The notes: a model not told the origin generated them from the sequence alone. DNA of 64,000 bases from Thalassotalea sp. G2M2-11 (GCF_017168195.1 NZ_JADNYL010000002.1:806001-870000), one strand, 5' to 3'. Positions 17,871-27,841 are shown, counted from the stretch's first letter. Numbers and translations are program-made.

Positions 17871-18044
17871 TTATTTGAAGAGTCCGGAGTTTCTATCTGT
17901 TACGGCTTCTCGCCAACCGCCAAGCCACTCAGATCTTGCATCATGATTTTGATAAGGACAATTTTCTTTATTTCTGCCTGAAAGGCCTGCTTGATAACCA
18001 TTTGAATGCGCTCTACCTAAACGATCTCTTTTTTGTCTTCTCAT
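17871..18044 (-). CDS. rmf: Ribosome modulation factor
   Basis: A 57-residue basic protein beginning MRRQKRDRLGRAHSNGYQAG and containing CPYQN and SEWLGGWREAVTDR. These are the hallmark blocks of E. coli RMF (MKRQKRDRLERAHQRGYQAG; SQWLGGWREAMADR). RMF pairs 70S ribosomes into inactive 100S dimers in stationary phase or starvation. GGAG sits seven bases before the ATG, and a hairpin-plus-T terminator follows. The gene is convergent with moeB and easily missed because of its size. Confidence 0.95.
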   Translation of the reverse strand: MRRQKRDRLGRAHSNGYQAGLSGRNKENCPYQNHDARSEWLGGWREAVTDRNSGLFK

Positions 18045-18373
18045 ATACGAGTCTCCATAACTAATTAATAAATATAGTTTTATTAGATGTTTGGTGGCCG
18101 ATATAAAACAACCATCGACACTTAATTTAAGAACAAATATCGTGCTTTATCAAGTATAAAAACCATAACAAAAGAGTAAGAATGTGTGAAAAATTGCTGT
18201 TTTTTCGTCGCAAAAAATTGACATAAAATATTTAACGAAAAAACAATTTATTAGCGAATGGCAATAGCTCATTTTGTACTAAACAAAAACTTTATATAAT
18301 AAATTTGTTTAAAAAACATTCAAAACATTAGGGCGTGTTGAACTTTACTGTTTAAATTTCGCTCAAAACAAAC
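18045..18373. other. AT-rich intergenic region upstream of rmf
   Basis: About 330 bases with no convincing gene on either strand. It must carry the rmf promoter (minus strand). No clear repeat, RNA gene or consensus operator was recognised. Confidence 0.4.
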
Positions 18374-18589
18374 TCATTCCAATAACGGCTGCATCACTTG
18401 CTCTAAACCATTAAGTTTAATTTCATACACTAACGCTAATTGCTGCCCCAATTTCCCCTCAGGAAAGCCTTTACTGTGAAACCACACTAAATAAGGCTCA
18501 GGAAGTTGTAATAATTTACGGCCAGCATACTTACCAAACGGCATGGTTTGATTGATGGCAGCAACCAAGGCTTGTTGATCAGAGAACAT
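18374..18589 (-). CDS. DUF3820 family protein
   Basis: A 71-residue soluble protein containing MPFGKYAGRKLLQLPEPYL, then WFHSKGFPEGKLGQQLALVYEIKLNGL. These blocks match the small DUF3820 family, common in gammaproteobacteria and described as putative quorum-sensing-regulated factors. The molecular function is unknown. It stands alone, divergent from the DUF3083-like gene. Confidence 0.8.
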   Translation of the reverse strand: MFSDQQALVAAINQTMPFGKYAGRKLLQLPEPYLVWFHSKGFPEGKLGQQLALVYEIKLNGLEQVMQPLLE

Positions 18590-18716
18590 GATGAATTTAT
18601 TACCTCTGGCGTTCCAATAAAGATAGGGAAAATACTCAACAGCTATGATGACATAAAAATGTCATAACTGGTGCCTATAATTCCCAAAAAATTTATCAAC
18701 AAACTAGAGAATTTAT

Positions 18717-19829
18717 ATGTCGATTGTTAGAAAACGAAGCGCTGCTCACAAAGCTTACATACCGTCAAATGCCAGAGATAACCAATACATTCTGGCCGAA
18801 TTTGCCATCACTGATGCATTACTCAACAAAATTTCACCTGACTTTTCAGCCGATAGCCCGCAAGCGTATTACCAGTTTTATCAAAGTTTATCGCAATTAT
18901 TATTCACACTCTGTAAAGATTATTCGATACAAAGCAGTATTTTTGTTGCCAATGATAAACTGGTGAGAGTGCGCTACAGCCAAGAAATGCATCAGTGGCA
19001 AACGGGTCAGCAAATTTTATTCTATTACGATCCGCAAAAACATCAGTTACAAAATACTTTTTTTGATGCCAACATCAGAGTGAAAAAAATTACCCTACTA
19101 TTTTTAGCAACAGGCGATGAATTGCGCATCAATGCCGCTAATTTTCACAAGAAGGTACGGCAGTTACTGAGCAATTACCAAGAGTTACTTGCTTTACAAC
19201 CTGAGGCTTTTAGGGTGCGTGATCATCAACACCTAACCTATGATTTATTTGCGAAAAATAAAGGTTGCATGGGCGTCACCGCACATAAGTTACGCGCAAT
19301 TACACAACGATATAAAAGCCAACAGTTAACACTGCCTGCAAATCACCATGCGATCACCTATGCGGTGGTCAACCTAAACATTGATCATCATTTATTATCA
19401 CTGATTGAAATAGATCCCAGTTCAAAAGATCCATATAACCCGTTATATACTTACCTGACAGATACTTTTTCACTAGTTGCAAAGCGTTTCAACCTCAATA
19501 ACGGCGCCCTGATTGCTAATGGTTTAGTTCCCATTGTCCGTCATAGTTTACATGAGCTGTTTTCATGTATGGGTGAATTACAAATGCTGGGGTATAACCC
19601 AGCGTTAAGTCCTTGCGGTATTGTCAGTAAATGGCAAGCAGATCAGTTAGTTGATAATGTTCAATTAATCTTTGTTGCTTCAAAAGATAACAGCGATGAA
19701 CATGGTTTTGGCCGTTTTCTCAACCAAATTGAACAAGCAATGCGCTTAATGTCGACTGAGTTAGAAATTCCAGCAGAAAAAGAAGAAATCACCGTCCGAT
19801 TTCACCAGCATATCGCCTATAACTTTTAG
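18717..19829 (+). CDS. Conserved Alteromonadales protein (DUF3083-like)
   Basis: A 370-residue cytoplasmic protein with no signal peptide or membrane helix. I think it belongs to DUF3083, a family found in Shewanella, Colwellia and relatives, but this is from memory. Distinct stretches are DALLNKISPDFSADSPQAYYQ, LTYDLFAKNKGCMGV and GILIANGLVPIVRHSLHEL-like text near residue 270 (actual GALIANGLVPIVRHS). No catalytic motif could be identified. AGAG precedes the start at a normal distance. It lies upstream of msrA, 86 bases apart. Confidence 0.65.
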   Translation: MSIVRKRSAAHKAYIPSNARDNQYILAEFAITDALLNKISPDFSADSPQAYYQFYQSLSQLLFTLCKDYSIQSSIFVANDKLVRVRYSQEMHQWQTGQQILFYYDPQKHQLQNTFFDANIRVKKITLLFLATGDELRINAANFHKKVRQLLSNYQELLALQPEAFRVRDHQHLTYDLFAKNKGCMGVTAHKLRAITQRYKSQQLTLPANHHAITYAVVNLNIDHHLLSLIEIDPSSKDPYNPLYTYLTDTFSLVAKRFNLNNGALIANGLVPIVRHSLHELFSCMGELQMLGYNPALSPCGIVSKWQADQLVDNVQLIFVASKDNSDEHGFGRFLNQIEQAMRLMSTELEIPAEKEEITVRFHQHIAYNF

Positions 19830-19915
19830 TACGAATCTATATGCAATAATTTATGGTTATTTGCCCTATGATTGATTAATATGCCGCTTTATCCTCTTAG
19901 TTCTAAGGTAGAAAA

Positions 19916-20455
19916 ATGACCGACAATATTGAGCAAGCCACCCTAGCAGGCGGTTGTTTCTGGTGTATTGAAGCCGCCTTCAATAGTTTGCAAGGAATTA
20001 TCAAAGCCGAGTCAGGCTATATGGGAGGAACGACTGACAATCCAAGCTATGAACAAGTGTGCCAGGGCGATACTGGTCATGCCGAAGTGGTACAACTCAC
20101 GTTTGATAGCAATATCATCAGTTATCGTGATATTTTGGAAATATTTTTTACTCTACATGATCCAACTCAATTAAACCGACAAGGTAACGATATTGGCAGT
20201 CAATACCGCTCTGCCATTTTTTATCACACGCAAGCACAGAAAGAAGCTGCCGAGCAAATTATTGCCGAAATGAGCGCGAACAACACATGGCCGCAGGCAA
20301 TCGTTACTGAAGTAGTCCAACAGCAAACCTTATACAGTGGTGAGCAATATCATCAAGGCTATTTCAAAAACAACCCAGAAAACCAATATTGCCAAGCCGT
20401 GGTTTCTCCCAAACTAGCCAAATTCAAACAGAAATTTGCTGAAAAATTAAAGTAG
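19916..20455 (+). CDS. msrA: Peptide-methionine (S)-S-oxide reductase
   Basis: A 179-residue repair enzyme that reduces S-methionine sulfoxide. The catalytic motif GGCFWCIEAAF is at residues 12-22. YMGGTTDNPSYEQVCQGDTGHAEVVQ and the DIGSQYRSAIFYH block are classic MsrA. A recycling cysteine is present near the C-terminus (QYCQAVV). A bidirectional terminator follows. Confidence 0.95.
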   Translation: MTDNIEQATLAGGCFWCIEAAFNSLQGIIKAESGYMGGTTDNPSYEQVCQGDTGHAEVVQLTFDSNIISYRDILEIFFTLHDPTQLNRQGNDIGSQYRSAIFYHTQAQKEAAEQIIAEMSANNTWPQAIVTEVVQQQTLYSGEQYHQGYFKNNPENQYCQAVVSPKLAKFKQKFAEKLK

Positions 20456-20502
20456 TTTTCTAAGCCAGTTTCTCTGGCATCACTTCATGTAAAAAACAAA
20501 CT

Positions 20503-20533
20503 AAAAAGCAGCCTATCAGTGGCTGCTTTTTTT
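20503..20533. terminator. Bidirectional terminator between msrA and cnoX
   Basis: Stem AAAAAGCAGCC with GGCTGCTTTTT and a seven-base loop; T runs flank it on both strands, as expected for two converging genes. Confidence 0.88.
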
Positions 20534-20554
20534 AGCGGTTCTGAAGCGAGCCAA

Positions 20555-21403
20555 TTAATACATTAAGGTATAGAGTTTTCGGCGAAATTTTGTCGCCAGT
20601 GGATCACCATCAGGTAACGCTTTTAAAATATCTAACAACAATTCTTTACTTTTTTGATCACTGCCATCCTGTTGAACCAGCGAAAACAACAGGTTCAATG
20701 CTTCCTCATGGCGATTGACTTGGCTATATTGTGTGGCCAATTGCTGTTTTAACTGTTGGTTATCGGGCGATGCCTCCAGCTGAGATTCTAACGCCTGAAT
20801 TTCAGGAGAATCAGCGGCTTCACTTGCTAGCTCCAATTTCGCTTTCACTGATTCAAATTCACTGTCTTGATCAACCATTTTAATCGTGGCTAATAATTGT
20901 TCTGCTTCAGCAATCTTTCCTGTATGAATATAAACATCTGCCAACACTAATTTAATATCAGCACGTTCCGGGGCTAATTGATATGCTTCTGATATCAGTG
21001 AAAACGCCTGATTAAACTCATTTTCACTGACCAATGCACGAGCTTGTTGCAATAACGTGTCTTCTGGTTTTGGTAAGCGTTTCGCCAAAAAGGCATCAAT
21101 ATCTTGCTCTGTTTGCGGTCCAGACAAGCCATCAATAGGTTGCCCATCTTTGACCAAAATGGCCGTAGGCAAACCTTGAATACCAAATTGTTGAGCAATT
21201 TGTGCCTGACTTTGACAATCAACCGTCGCATGAATGACATACTCACCAGCAGCAGCTACTTTTGCCGTTAACTTATCTTTTAATTCGACACTTTCTGGGA
21301 TTTGCTCAGCCCAAAAAGAAACCAACACTAATTTATTTTTTGATTCTTCTAAAGCAAGCTGTTGAAAATTTTCCAACGTCATTTCGACACTATTTACTGA
21401 CAC
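20555..21403 (-). CDS. cnoX: Thioredoxin-domain TPR protein, CnoX (YbbN) type
   Basis: A 282-residue protein with an N-terminal thioredoxin fold (about 8-110) and C-terminal tetratricopeptide-like helices (about 115-280). The usual WCxxC site is replaced by FWAEQIPES, so it has no redox pair; the later cysteine in TVDCQSQ corresponds to the one used by E. coli CnoX for mixed disulfides. CnoX is a chaperedoxin that holds oxidised clients for GroEL/DnaK. The start codon is GTG after AGGA. It is convergent with msrA, another oxidative protein-damage gene. Confidence 0.85.
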   Translation of the reverse strand: MSVNSVEMTLENFQQLALEESKNKLVLVSFWAEQIPESVELKDKLTAKVAAAGEYVIHATVDCQSQAQIAQQFGIQGLPTAILVKDGQPIDGLSGPQTEQDIDAFLAKRLPKPEDTLLQQARALVSENEFNQAFSLISEAYQLAPERADIKLVLADVYIHTGKIAEAEQLLATIKMVDQDSEFESVKAKLELASEAADSPEIQALESQLEASPDNQQLKQQLATQYSQVNRHEEALNLLFSLVQQDGSDQKSKELLLDILKALPDGDPLATKFRRKLYTLMY

Positions 21404-21586
21404 AACACGTATTCCTGTTCACTGGTTCTTGTCTTTAATTTGGGGGCTTTATCGGCAAAAACAAGCAATAAAAACAATATTCCTAGTAACAAACACTACT
21501 CAACTAGGCATTTTAGGCATATAGTATATAAAGGAAGTTAGCAGTATCCCTAGATAATAAATACCACATAAAATTTATAAAATACT

Positions 21587-23008
21587 ATGGTGCAAATGCT
21601 GATCTTCAAATACTTGGTTTTACTTTGTTGTTTAATCATTGCCTCAAAAATATGGGCTCAAAATAGCGAAACTATTACTGTTGATTATTGCATCGACCCA
21701 AACTGGGCTCCGTATGAGTCAATCGAAAACAAACAACATCAGGGCATTTCAAAACTATACCTCGATTTGATCGAACAGTATTCCCCTTTACGCTTTAACT
21801 TAATCACCACCCATACTTGGGAACAGAGTTTACATGGTATTAAGAGCAGTACTTGTCAGTTATTACCTTTATTAAATACATCTGCTGAACGGGAAAAGTT
21901 TTTAACATTTAGTAATATTTATTTTCGCGCCCCCAATGCCTTATATAGCCATTATGATCAAGCTATGGTTGGTAACCTGACCAGTATTACCGATCAAAAA
22001 GTAGCGGTTGTCGCGGGTTATCGCATGCATGATTATTTAACGCGAACCTTTCCTAACATGCACTTAGTCACTGTAACCAATGAACAAGAGGGATTAGTCA
22101 AAGTCGCTAATCAGGAAGTGGATTATTTTGTTGGCTCTTTTTACAGCGCAAATAGAGTTATTCAACAACTATCGCTTTCACAGCTAAGAATAGCGGGCAT
22201 CGCAGAGTTTCCCGACAAATTACGTGTTGGAGTAGCAAAAGATGCTCAGCATCTATTACCGTTAATTAATCAAGCAATCAATAAAATATCAACAACAGAG
22301 CACAACCAAATATTTAATTCATTGAAAATGGCTGATCTTGTCAAACGTTCCAATTACGCGATAGTGCTCAAAACAAGCTTTGTCTTATTGTTGGTCACCT
22401 TGGCATTACTTGCCGGCTTTATCTATTTTCGCCAACAAGCAAAAAAATTGGCAGATAAACATCAAAAGCTACAAGCATTACACAATGAATTAGCGGATAA
22501 GAATCATCAATTAGCCCAATTATCTATCAGAGATCCGCTGACTAATTTGTACAACCGCACTCACCTAGCAGAAGTCATTGAACAACAGATCAAACTTAAA
22601 CAACGTTACGACACTTCATCCTGTTTATTGATGATAGACATTGATGATTTTAAACGAATCAATGACAAGTTCGGCCACAAAGCGGGAGATGAAATTCTGA
22701 TAAAATTTGCGAGCACCTTAACAAAGTGCGCTCGTGATTCCGATATCGTGGCCAGATGGGGTGGTGAAGAATTTTCACTACTTTGTCCTAACACAACACC
22801 ACAAGAAGCAGAGCAAATAGCTCGTCGTTTTCAAGATTCATTAATGACAATGAATACTGAGCAAATTCAAGCCGTAACATGCAGTATAGGCATTGCAGAA
22901 TTGACCGAAAATTGCTCTGCTGATGATTGGTTTATTGTTGCCGATAACGCGATGTATTCAGCCAAGAACCAAGGTAAAAACAAAATTATAATGCAAAGTA
23001 ATGGCTGA
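21587..23008 (+). CDS. Diguanylate cyclase with periplasmic solute-binding sensor
   Basis: A 473-residue inner-membrane protein. A signal sequence (1-24) leads into a family-3 solute-binding (amino-acid type) domain with CIDPNWAPYESIE near residue 36. A single membrane helix (about 261-282) follows, then a short coiled coil and a GGDEF domain beginning RDPLTNLYNR. The active site is RWGGEEF, and an RDSD inhibitory I-site lies exactly five residues before it. It should make cyclic di-GMP in response to a periplasmic ligand, not identifiable here. It starts with ATG at 21587; a second ATG three codons later is also possible. Confidence 0.88.
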   Translation: MVQMLIFKYLVLLCCLIIASKIWAQNSETITVDYCIDPNWAPYESIENKQHQGISKLYLDLIEQYSPLRFNLITTHTWEQSLHGIKSSTCQLLPLLNTSAEREKFLTFSNIYFRAPNALYSHYDQAMVGNLTSITDQKVAVVAGYRMHDYLTRTFPNMHLVTVTNEQEGLVKVANQEVDYFVGSFYSANRVIQQLSLSQLRIAGIAEFPDKLRVGVAKDAQHLLPLINQAINKISTTEHNQIFNSLKMADLVKRSNYAIVLKTSFVLLLVTLALLAGFIYFRQQAKKLADKHQKLQALHNELADKNHQLAQLSIRDPLTNLYNRTHLAEVIEQQIKLKQRYDTSSCLLMIDIDDFKRINDKFGHKAGDEILIKFASTLTKCARDSDIVARWGGEEFSLLCPNTTPQEAEQIARRFQDSLMTMNTEQIQAVTCSIGIAELTENCSADDWFIVADNAMYSAKNQGKNKIIMQSNG

Positions 23009-23035
23009 TAGTCAATCAACCATTACGCTCATTGA

Positions 23036-24196
23036 TTAGTGATTAATTTCTCTAAGTAAATCTCGGGCGATGATCACTTTCTGGATCTCACTCGTGCCTT
23101 CATAAATCGAAGTCACTCGCACATCTCTTGCCATACGCTCTAATGGATACTCTTTAATATACCCCGCACCCCCCATTAACTGCAGTGCATCATAACAAGC
23201 AACATTGGCTTTTTCTGCCGCAAATAGTTTAGCCATAGAGGCTGCTTTACCAAAAGGTTGCCCTTGTTCTTTGGTATATGCCGCTTGCATCAATAATAAT
23301 CGTGCCGCTTCAAGTTCAGTGTATCGCTCAGCCAGTTTCCATTGTAACCCCTGGAAATCTGCAATCGGCTGACCAAATTGTTTCCGTTCAACCATGTATG
23401 CTTTAGCATAATCCATCGCAGCAAGTCCTACACCTAGTGCTAACGAACCGATACCAATACGACCACCAGCTAACTCGCCCACTGCAACAGCAAAGCCTCT
23501 ATTTTCTTGCCCTAACATCGCTGAAGCAGGTATACGACAGTTCTCAAAATGAATTTCATTGGTCGGTGAGGCTTTTTGCCCCATCTTGTCTTCCGTTTTA
23601 CCGATTGTCATGCCTGAAGTACCCGCTTCGACGATAAAGCATGAAATACCTTTACCTTTTGGGGCACTCGTATCAGTAACTGCCCATACAACAAAGACCC
23701 CAGCAAAGGTACCACTGGTGATATATAACTTGCTACCATTAAGGATATAATGATCGCCGTCTTTGGTTGCCGTTGTTTTCATGCCGGCAGGATCGGAACC
23801 TGCAGTATTTTCCGTTAAACAAAAAGCCCCTGCTTTATATTCGCCACTGCAAATTTTCGGTAGGTAGCTTTGTTTTTGCTCTTCATTACCTACCGCTTGG
23901 ATAACCTCAGCTACCATGTTAGTCACTGATGTCGTCACTGCTGTTGAGGCGCATGCTTTAGCTAGTTCTGTGATCGCTAAGCTAAACGCAACAGTACCGG
24001 CTTCAACACCGCCGTATTCAGCTTTCACATTTAACCCCATAAAACCTAACTCTGTGAGTTTGGCTAAATTAGCTAAGAAAATTGCTTGATCCTGAGTTTC
24101 ATCAAGCTCTGCTGCCACGGGAGCAAGCTCTGTTTCGGCAAACTTTCTCGCCATATCTTGAATCATCATTTGTTCTTCGGTTAACGAAAGATCCAT
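23036..24196 (-). CDS. Acyl-CoA dehydrogenase
   Basis: A 386-residue FAD flavoenzyme that introduces the alpha-beta double bond in acyl-CoA. Seen are LTENTAGSDPAGM (flavin/substrate region), the ERKQFGQPIADFQ block, QLMGGAGYIKEYP and the C-terminal YEGTSEIQ with the catalytic base. The ATG giving MDLSLTEEQ is preferred because GAGGA sits five bases before it; an earlier ATG adds seven residues. The neighbours do not name its substrate (short-chain or branched-chain are plausible). Confidence 0.9.
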   Translation of the reverse strand: MDLSLTEEQMMIQDMARKFAETELAPVAAELDETQDQAIFLANLAKLTELGFMGLNVKAEYGGVEAGTVAFSLAITELAKACASTAVTTSVTNMVAEVIQAVGNEEQKQSYLPKICSGEYKAGAFCLTENTAGSDPAGMKTTATKDGDHYILNGSKLYITSGTFAGVFVVWAVTDTSAPKGKGISCFIVEAGTSGMTIGKTEDKMGQKASPTNEIHFENCRIPASAMLGQENRGFAVAVGELAGGRIGIGSLALGVGLAAMDYAKAYMVERKQFGQPIADFQGLQWKLAERYTELEAARLLLMQAAYTKEQGQPFGKAASMAKLFAAEKANVACYDALQLMGGAGYIKEYPLERMARDVRVTSIYEGTSEIQKVIIARDLLREINH

Positions 24197-24314
24197 ACTG
24201 TCCTCACATTGACTCATCTCTAATCGCTATAGTGTAAACAAAGATCGAAAGTTACACACTAATTATTTGACGTTTACGTCAACTTACCGTTTAAATTTAA
24301 TGCGTTTAAAAAAC

Positions 24315-24343
24315 AAATAAACGCGCTAATAGCGCGTTTATTT
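24315..24343. terminator. Terminator after uppP
   Basis: A 13-base-pair perfect stem (AAATAAACGCGCT with AGCGCGTTTATTT) and a three-base loop, with Ts on the minus side. It ends the folB-folK-uppP transcript. Confidence 0.8.
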
Positions 24344-24373
24344 TAATTAAAATCAATAAGTTAAATTTTTATC

Positions 24374-25204
24374 TTATGACCCCAACACAAACCATAATAA
24401 ACCGGCCCCTAGGATTAATCGATAGATCACAAAAGGCATCATGCCCATACGAGCGACAATAATTAAAAAGTAATGGATACAGGCATAAGCACTGACAAAT
24501 GCAAGTACGATTCCCATAATCATCGCATACCAATCAACGGGCTGCGCATCGATGATCAACTTCGCACATAAGTAACTCCCCGCCATGGCAATAGCAGGTA
24601 TCGATAATAAGAATGAAAAGCGAGCGGCGTTTTCTTTACTCAGTCCTAACATTAAGCCCATGGTCATGGTAATACCCGAACGAGAAGTGCCAGGGATCAA
24701 CGCAACCGCTTGCGCTAAACCAATATACATTGCGCCTTTAAAGCCAAGCTTTTCTAAGCTCACATTTTGTTTAGCTTTAATATCGGCATAACCAAGCAAA
24801 ACACCAAATAATATAGTGGTGGCTGCCATGACTAAAGCGGTACGCAAATAGGCTTCAATAAAATCTTTTCCAAATAAACCAAACAAACCCGCAGGAATTG
24901 TGGCAAATAGTATCCACCATGCCAGCTTGCCATTGAGCTTTTGTTCATAGGTAAGCGCAGCATCATCTTCTTTATTAGGTGTTAAGGTGGCATACCAAGC
25001 AATCAACATATCGGCAATTTCTTGGCGAAAATACAAACATACCGCTAATAATGAGCCTACATGCACGGCAACATCAAACGCTAAGCCTTGTTCCACCCAA
25101 CCGAAGACTTGTGAGGGAAGCAATAAATGCGCTGAACTTGAAATAGGTAAGAACTCAGTCAATCCCTGAATTAATGCTAAAAAGAAAATTTCCAATGTTG
25201 ACAT
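24374..25204 (-). CDS. uppP: Undecaprenyl-diphosphatase
   Basis: A 276-residue integral membrane phosphatase (BacA family) that recycles undecaprenyl pyrophosphate for peptidoglycan synthesis. The N-terminal motif is QGLTEFLPISSSAHLLL with the conserved glutamate, and the second catalytic motif is PGTSRSGITMTMG. About eight hydrophobic helices are visible. It begins five bases after folK on the same strand. Confidence 0.94.
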   Translation of the reverse strand: MSTLEIFFLALIQGLTEFLPISSSAHLLLPSQVFGWVEQGLAFDVAVHVGSLLAVCLYFRQEIADMLIAWYATLTPNKEDDAALTYEQKLNGKLAWWILFATIPAGLFGLFGKDFIEAYLRTALVMAATTILFGVLLGYADIKAKQNVSLEKLGFKGAMYIGLAQAVALIPGTSRSGITMTMGLMLGLSKENAARFSFLLSIPAIAMAGSYLCAKLIIDAQPVDWYAMIMGIVLAFVSAYACIHYFLIIVARMGMMPFVIYRLILGAGLLWFVLGS

Positions 25205-25209
25205 AAAGA

Positions 25210-25713
25210 CTATGATCCTAATTCAAACGACCAATCTAATGGTACTTTACTGAGTTGTTGTTGTGATTTATCGTAACTTTGCCATAACTGACGAAATGAT
25301 TGATTCAAAATGGGATGGATAACATCAGGCGCTACTTCTGCAAGCGGCCAAAGCACAAAAGCGTTGTAGGTAATTTCTTCTCTCGGTAATTGTACTGGAG
25401 CCTGACAAATCAAATCATCAAACAGTAGAATATCCAGATCAAGCGTACGAGGACTAAATTTTTTCGCGTCAATTTCACGACCGTGTGCAAACTCAATCTC
25501 ACGTAATAATTGACTTAACGCTTCAATAGATAACTGAGTGTCAAAACCAACAACCATATTAAAAAAAGGAGAACCGTCGAATCCAACCGCCTCACTTTCA
25601 AATAACGATGACAGCCTCAACTGACCAAAATGCTTGACTAGCGCATTTAACCCTTTAGATAAATTTGCTTGGCGATCTATATTGGTACCCACTGAGACAA
25701 ATACTTGCGCCAT
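25210..25713 (-). CDS. folK: 2-Amino-4-hydroxy-6-hydroxymethyldihydropteridine diphosphokinase
   Basis: A 167-residue HPPK of the folate pathway. Typical blocks are VSVGTNIDRQANL, SLFESEAVGF, FFNMVVGFDT and SPRTLDLDILLFDD, the last holding the Mg-binding aspartates. The ATG overlaps the folB stop by one base (TAATG), so the two folate genes are coupled. Confidence 0.92.
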   Translation of the reverse strand: MAQVFVSVGTNIDRQANLSKGLNALVKHFGQLRLSSLFESEAVGFDGSPFFNMVVGFDTQLSIEALSQLLREIEFAHGREIDAKKFSPRTLDLDILLFDDLICQAPVQLPREEITYNAFVLWPLAEVAPDVIHPILNQSFRQLWQSYDKSQQQLSKVPLDWSFELGS

Positions 25714-26069
25714 TATGCTTGTTGCCCCCGCTCAATTTCTACCCCTACGGTTTGCGCATTATGCACAGCATTAGGTTTGTTAATGGCAAGTTTCAGCCAA
25801 GGAATATGATACGACTGCATTAAGTAGTGCGCCAATCGTTCCGCTAATGTTTCAATCAAATCCACTGGGTTATCATTGGCAAACTGCTCTATTTCTTCAG
25901 AAATTTTCGCGTAATCTAACGTTTTGGCCAATTCGTCCTGCTCAGCCGCAGCTGCGATATGCCATCCCATCGCTAAATCAATCACTAAGGTTTGTTTAAT
26001 TTCTTTTTCCCACGCGTAAAAGCCGATGGTAGTTTGAATGCTTAACCCTTTTATAAAGACTTTATCCAT
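25713..26069 (-). CDS. folB: Dihydroneopterin aldolase
   Basis: A 118-residue protein of the T-fold family that cleaves dihydroneopterin to the substrate of FolK. The start MDKVFIKGLSIQTTIGFYAWEKE and the LAKTLDYAKISEEIEQF and LIETLAERLAHYLM blocks match FolB. It heads the folB-folK-uppP operon and is divergent from plsY. Confidence 0.92.
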   Translation of the reverse strand: MDKVFIKGLSIQTTIGFYAWEKEIKQTLVIDLAMGWHIAAAAEQDELAKTLDYAKISEEIEQFANDNPVDLIETLAERLAHYLMQSYHIPWLKLAINKPNAVHNAQTVGVEIERGQQA

Positions 26070-26208
26070 TTTTATTCTCTGGCCAGTGTGATTTTAATGA
26101 CAAATTCATAATAAATGGCGAGTTTACCTGCCTAACAGTAGAAAAACTAGTTTAGGACAGGGTACAATTACTAATCAATGACCCAATTGCTAAGGATATT
26201 TGCTCGAA

Positions 26209-26808
26209 ATGTTATTACTAACACTGGTATTAACAGCAATGGCCTATTTAATAGGCTCAATATCGAGTGCAATCTTAGTATGCAAATTGCTGGCATTACC
26301 CGACCCTCGCACCCAAGGCTCTCAAAACCCTGGTGCTACGAATGTTTATCGCATTGGCGGAAAAGGGGCAGCAATTAGCGTATTATTTTTTGATATCTTA
26401 AAAGGCACCGTTCCTGTGTGGCTGGCATATTTTCTTAAAGTCGATCCTTTTGCTCTTGGGGTTATTGCCATCGCAGCCTGCTTAGGCCACATGTTCCCCA
26501 TTTTTTTTCAATTTAAAGGTGGGAAAGCCGTTGCAACCGCCTTTGGCGTACTGTTACCTATCGGACTTGATTTAGGAGGCTTGTTAGTACTTACTTGGCT
26601 TAGTGTAGCTAAATTAACTCGCTATTCCAGTTTAGCGGCAATCGTAACGGTATTATTAGCACCATTGTATATTTTACTTTTAAAGCCGCTTTATACTTAC
26701 CCTGCCATGATGCTTTCTTGCCTGATAATATTTCGTCACAAAGACAACATTATTCGCTTAATAAAAGGCACCGAACCCAAAATCAACGATAAAGCATTTA
26801 AACACTAA
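26209..26808 (+). CDS. plsY: Glycerol-3-phosphate acyltransferase PlsY
   Basis: A 199-residue inner-membrane enzyme that acylates glycerol-3-phosphate from acyl-phosphate. It has about five hydrophobic segments and the three PlsY motifs: [25 protein letters not shown] and the [12 protein letters not shown] loop. The ATG at 26209 aligns with relatives; a TTG three codons upstream is possible. It is divergent from folB, the usual arrangement, and convergent with tsaD. Confidence 0.93.
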   Translation: MLLLTLVLTAMAYLIGSISSAILVCKLLALPDPRTQGSQNPGATNVYRIGGKGAAISVLFFDILKGTVPVWLAYFLKVDPFALGVIAIAACLGHMFPIFFQFKGGKAVATAFGVLLPIGLDLGGLLVLTWLSVAKLTRYSSLAAIVTVLLAPLYILLLKPLYTYPAMMLSCLIIFRHKDNIIRLIKGTEPKINDKAFKH

Positions 26809-26812
26809 TGTG

Positions 26813-27841
26813 CTAAAGCGCGGCTAATGTATCTAATGGCCAACGAGGTGTCGCTTTAAAAGTTAAATCAGTATCGACATTCGCTTTTAATCGCTGCATG
26901 CCAGCATAGGCGATCATCGCACCATTATCGGTACAAAACTCTGGACGAGGATAGTAAACTTTACCACCAAGTTTTTCAGTGATTTGCGCTAATTTTGCTC
27001 GTAATTCACTGTTGGCACTGACGCCACCAGCTATCACTAAACGCTTTAATTCACATTGCTGTAATGCACGACGACATTTAATCGCTAAGGTATCCACCAC
27101 CGCTTCTTGAAACGCGTAAGCAATATCCGCATGCGTTTGTTCACTCATTACTCCCTGAAGTTCTGTTTCTTTACGGATGCAATTAGCCGCGAACGTTTTC
27201 AAACCACTAAAACTAAAATCAAGCCCCGGTCGATCGGTCATCGGACGTGGAAACTTATACTTTCCTTTTTGCCCTTGCTCAGCCATTTTTGCTAAAACAG
27301 GGCCACCAGGATAATCTAAACCTAGAAGCTTTGCTGTTTTATCAAAGGCTTCACCTGCTGCGTCATCAACAGATTCACCTAATAACTGATAATGCCCAAT
27401 GCCATCGACTCGCACTAACATAGTGTGACCACCTGACACCAGTAGCGCCACAAATGGAAATTCAGGCACGTCATCTTCTAACATAGGTGCAAGCAAGTGC
27501 CCTTCCATATGATGAACAGGCACGGCTGGAATATTCCAGCCATACGCTAAACTTCGCCCAATTGAGCAACCAACCAATAATGCGCCTACTAAGCCTGGTC
27601 CTGCGGTATATGCGACACCATCTAAGTCTTTTGGAGTCATGTTAGCGTCATTTAACACTTCTTTAATCAGTGGCAGAGTTTTACGAACATGATCACGCGA
27701 AGCTAATTCAGGCACCACACCACCGTAGTCGGCATGCACAGCAATTTGACTATAAATACGATGCGCCATAATACCTTGCGACTCATCGTAAATAGCGATG
27801 CCTGTTTCATCACATGATGTTTCAATACCTAAAATCCGCAT
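26813..27841 (-). CDS. tsaD: tRNA N6-adenosine threonylcarbamoyltransferase
   Basis: A 342-residue protein that makes t6A37 in ANN-decoding tRNAs with TsaB, TsaC and TsaE. The start [19 protein letters not shown], the metal histidines in [23 protein letters not shown] and the C-terminal [13 protein letters not shown] are all present. It is divergent from rpsU, the classic gammaproteobacterial order. Confidence 0.97.
   Translation of the reverse strand: MRILGIETSCDETGIAIYDESQGIMAHRIYSQIAVHADYGGVVPELASRDHVRKTLPLIKEVLNDANMTPKDLDGVAYTAGPGLVGALLVGCSIGRSLAYGWNIPAVPVHHMEGHLLAPMLEDDVPEFPFVALLVSGGHTMLVRVDGIGHYQLLGESVDDAAGEAFDKTAKLLGLDYPGGPVLAKMAEQGQKGKYKFPRPMTDRPGLDFSFSGLKTFAANCIRKETELQGVMSEQTHADIAYAFQEAVVDTLAIKCRRALQQCELKRLVIAGGVSANSELRAKLAQITEKLGGKVYYPRPEFCTDNGAMIAYAGMQRLKANVDTDLTFKATPRWPLDTLAAL

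Noticed and set aside
18340-18365. GGGCGTGTTGAAC motif resembling an IS end
   Set aside because: A single short match with no partner inverted repeat or transposase nearby.
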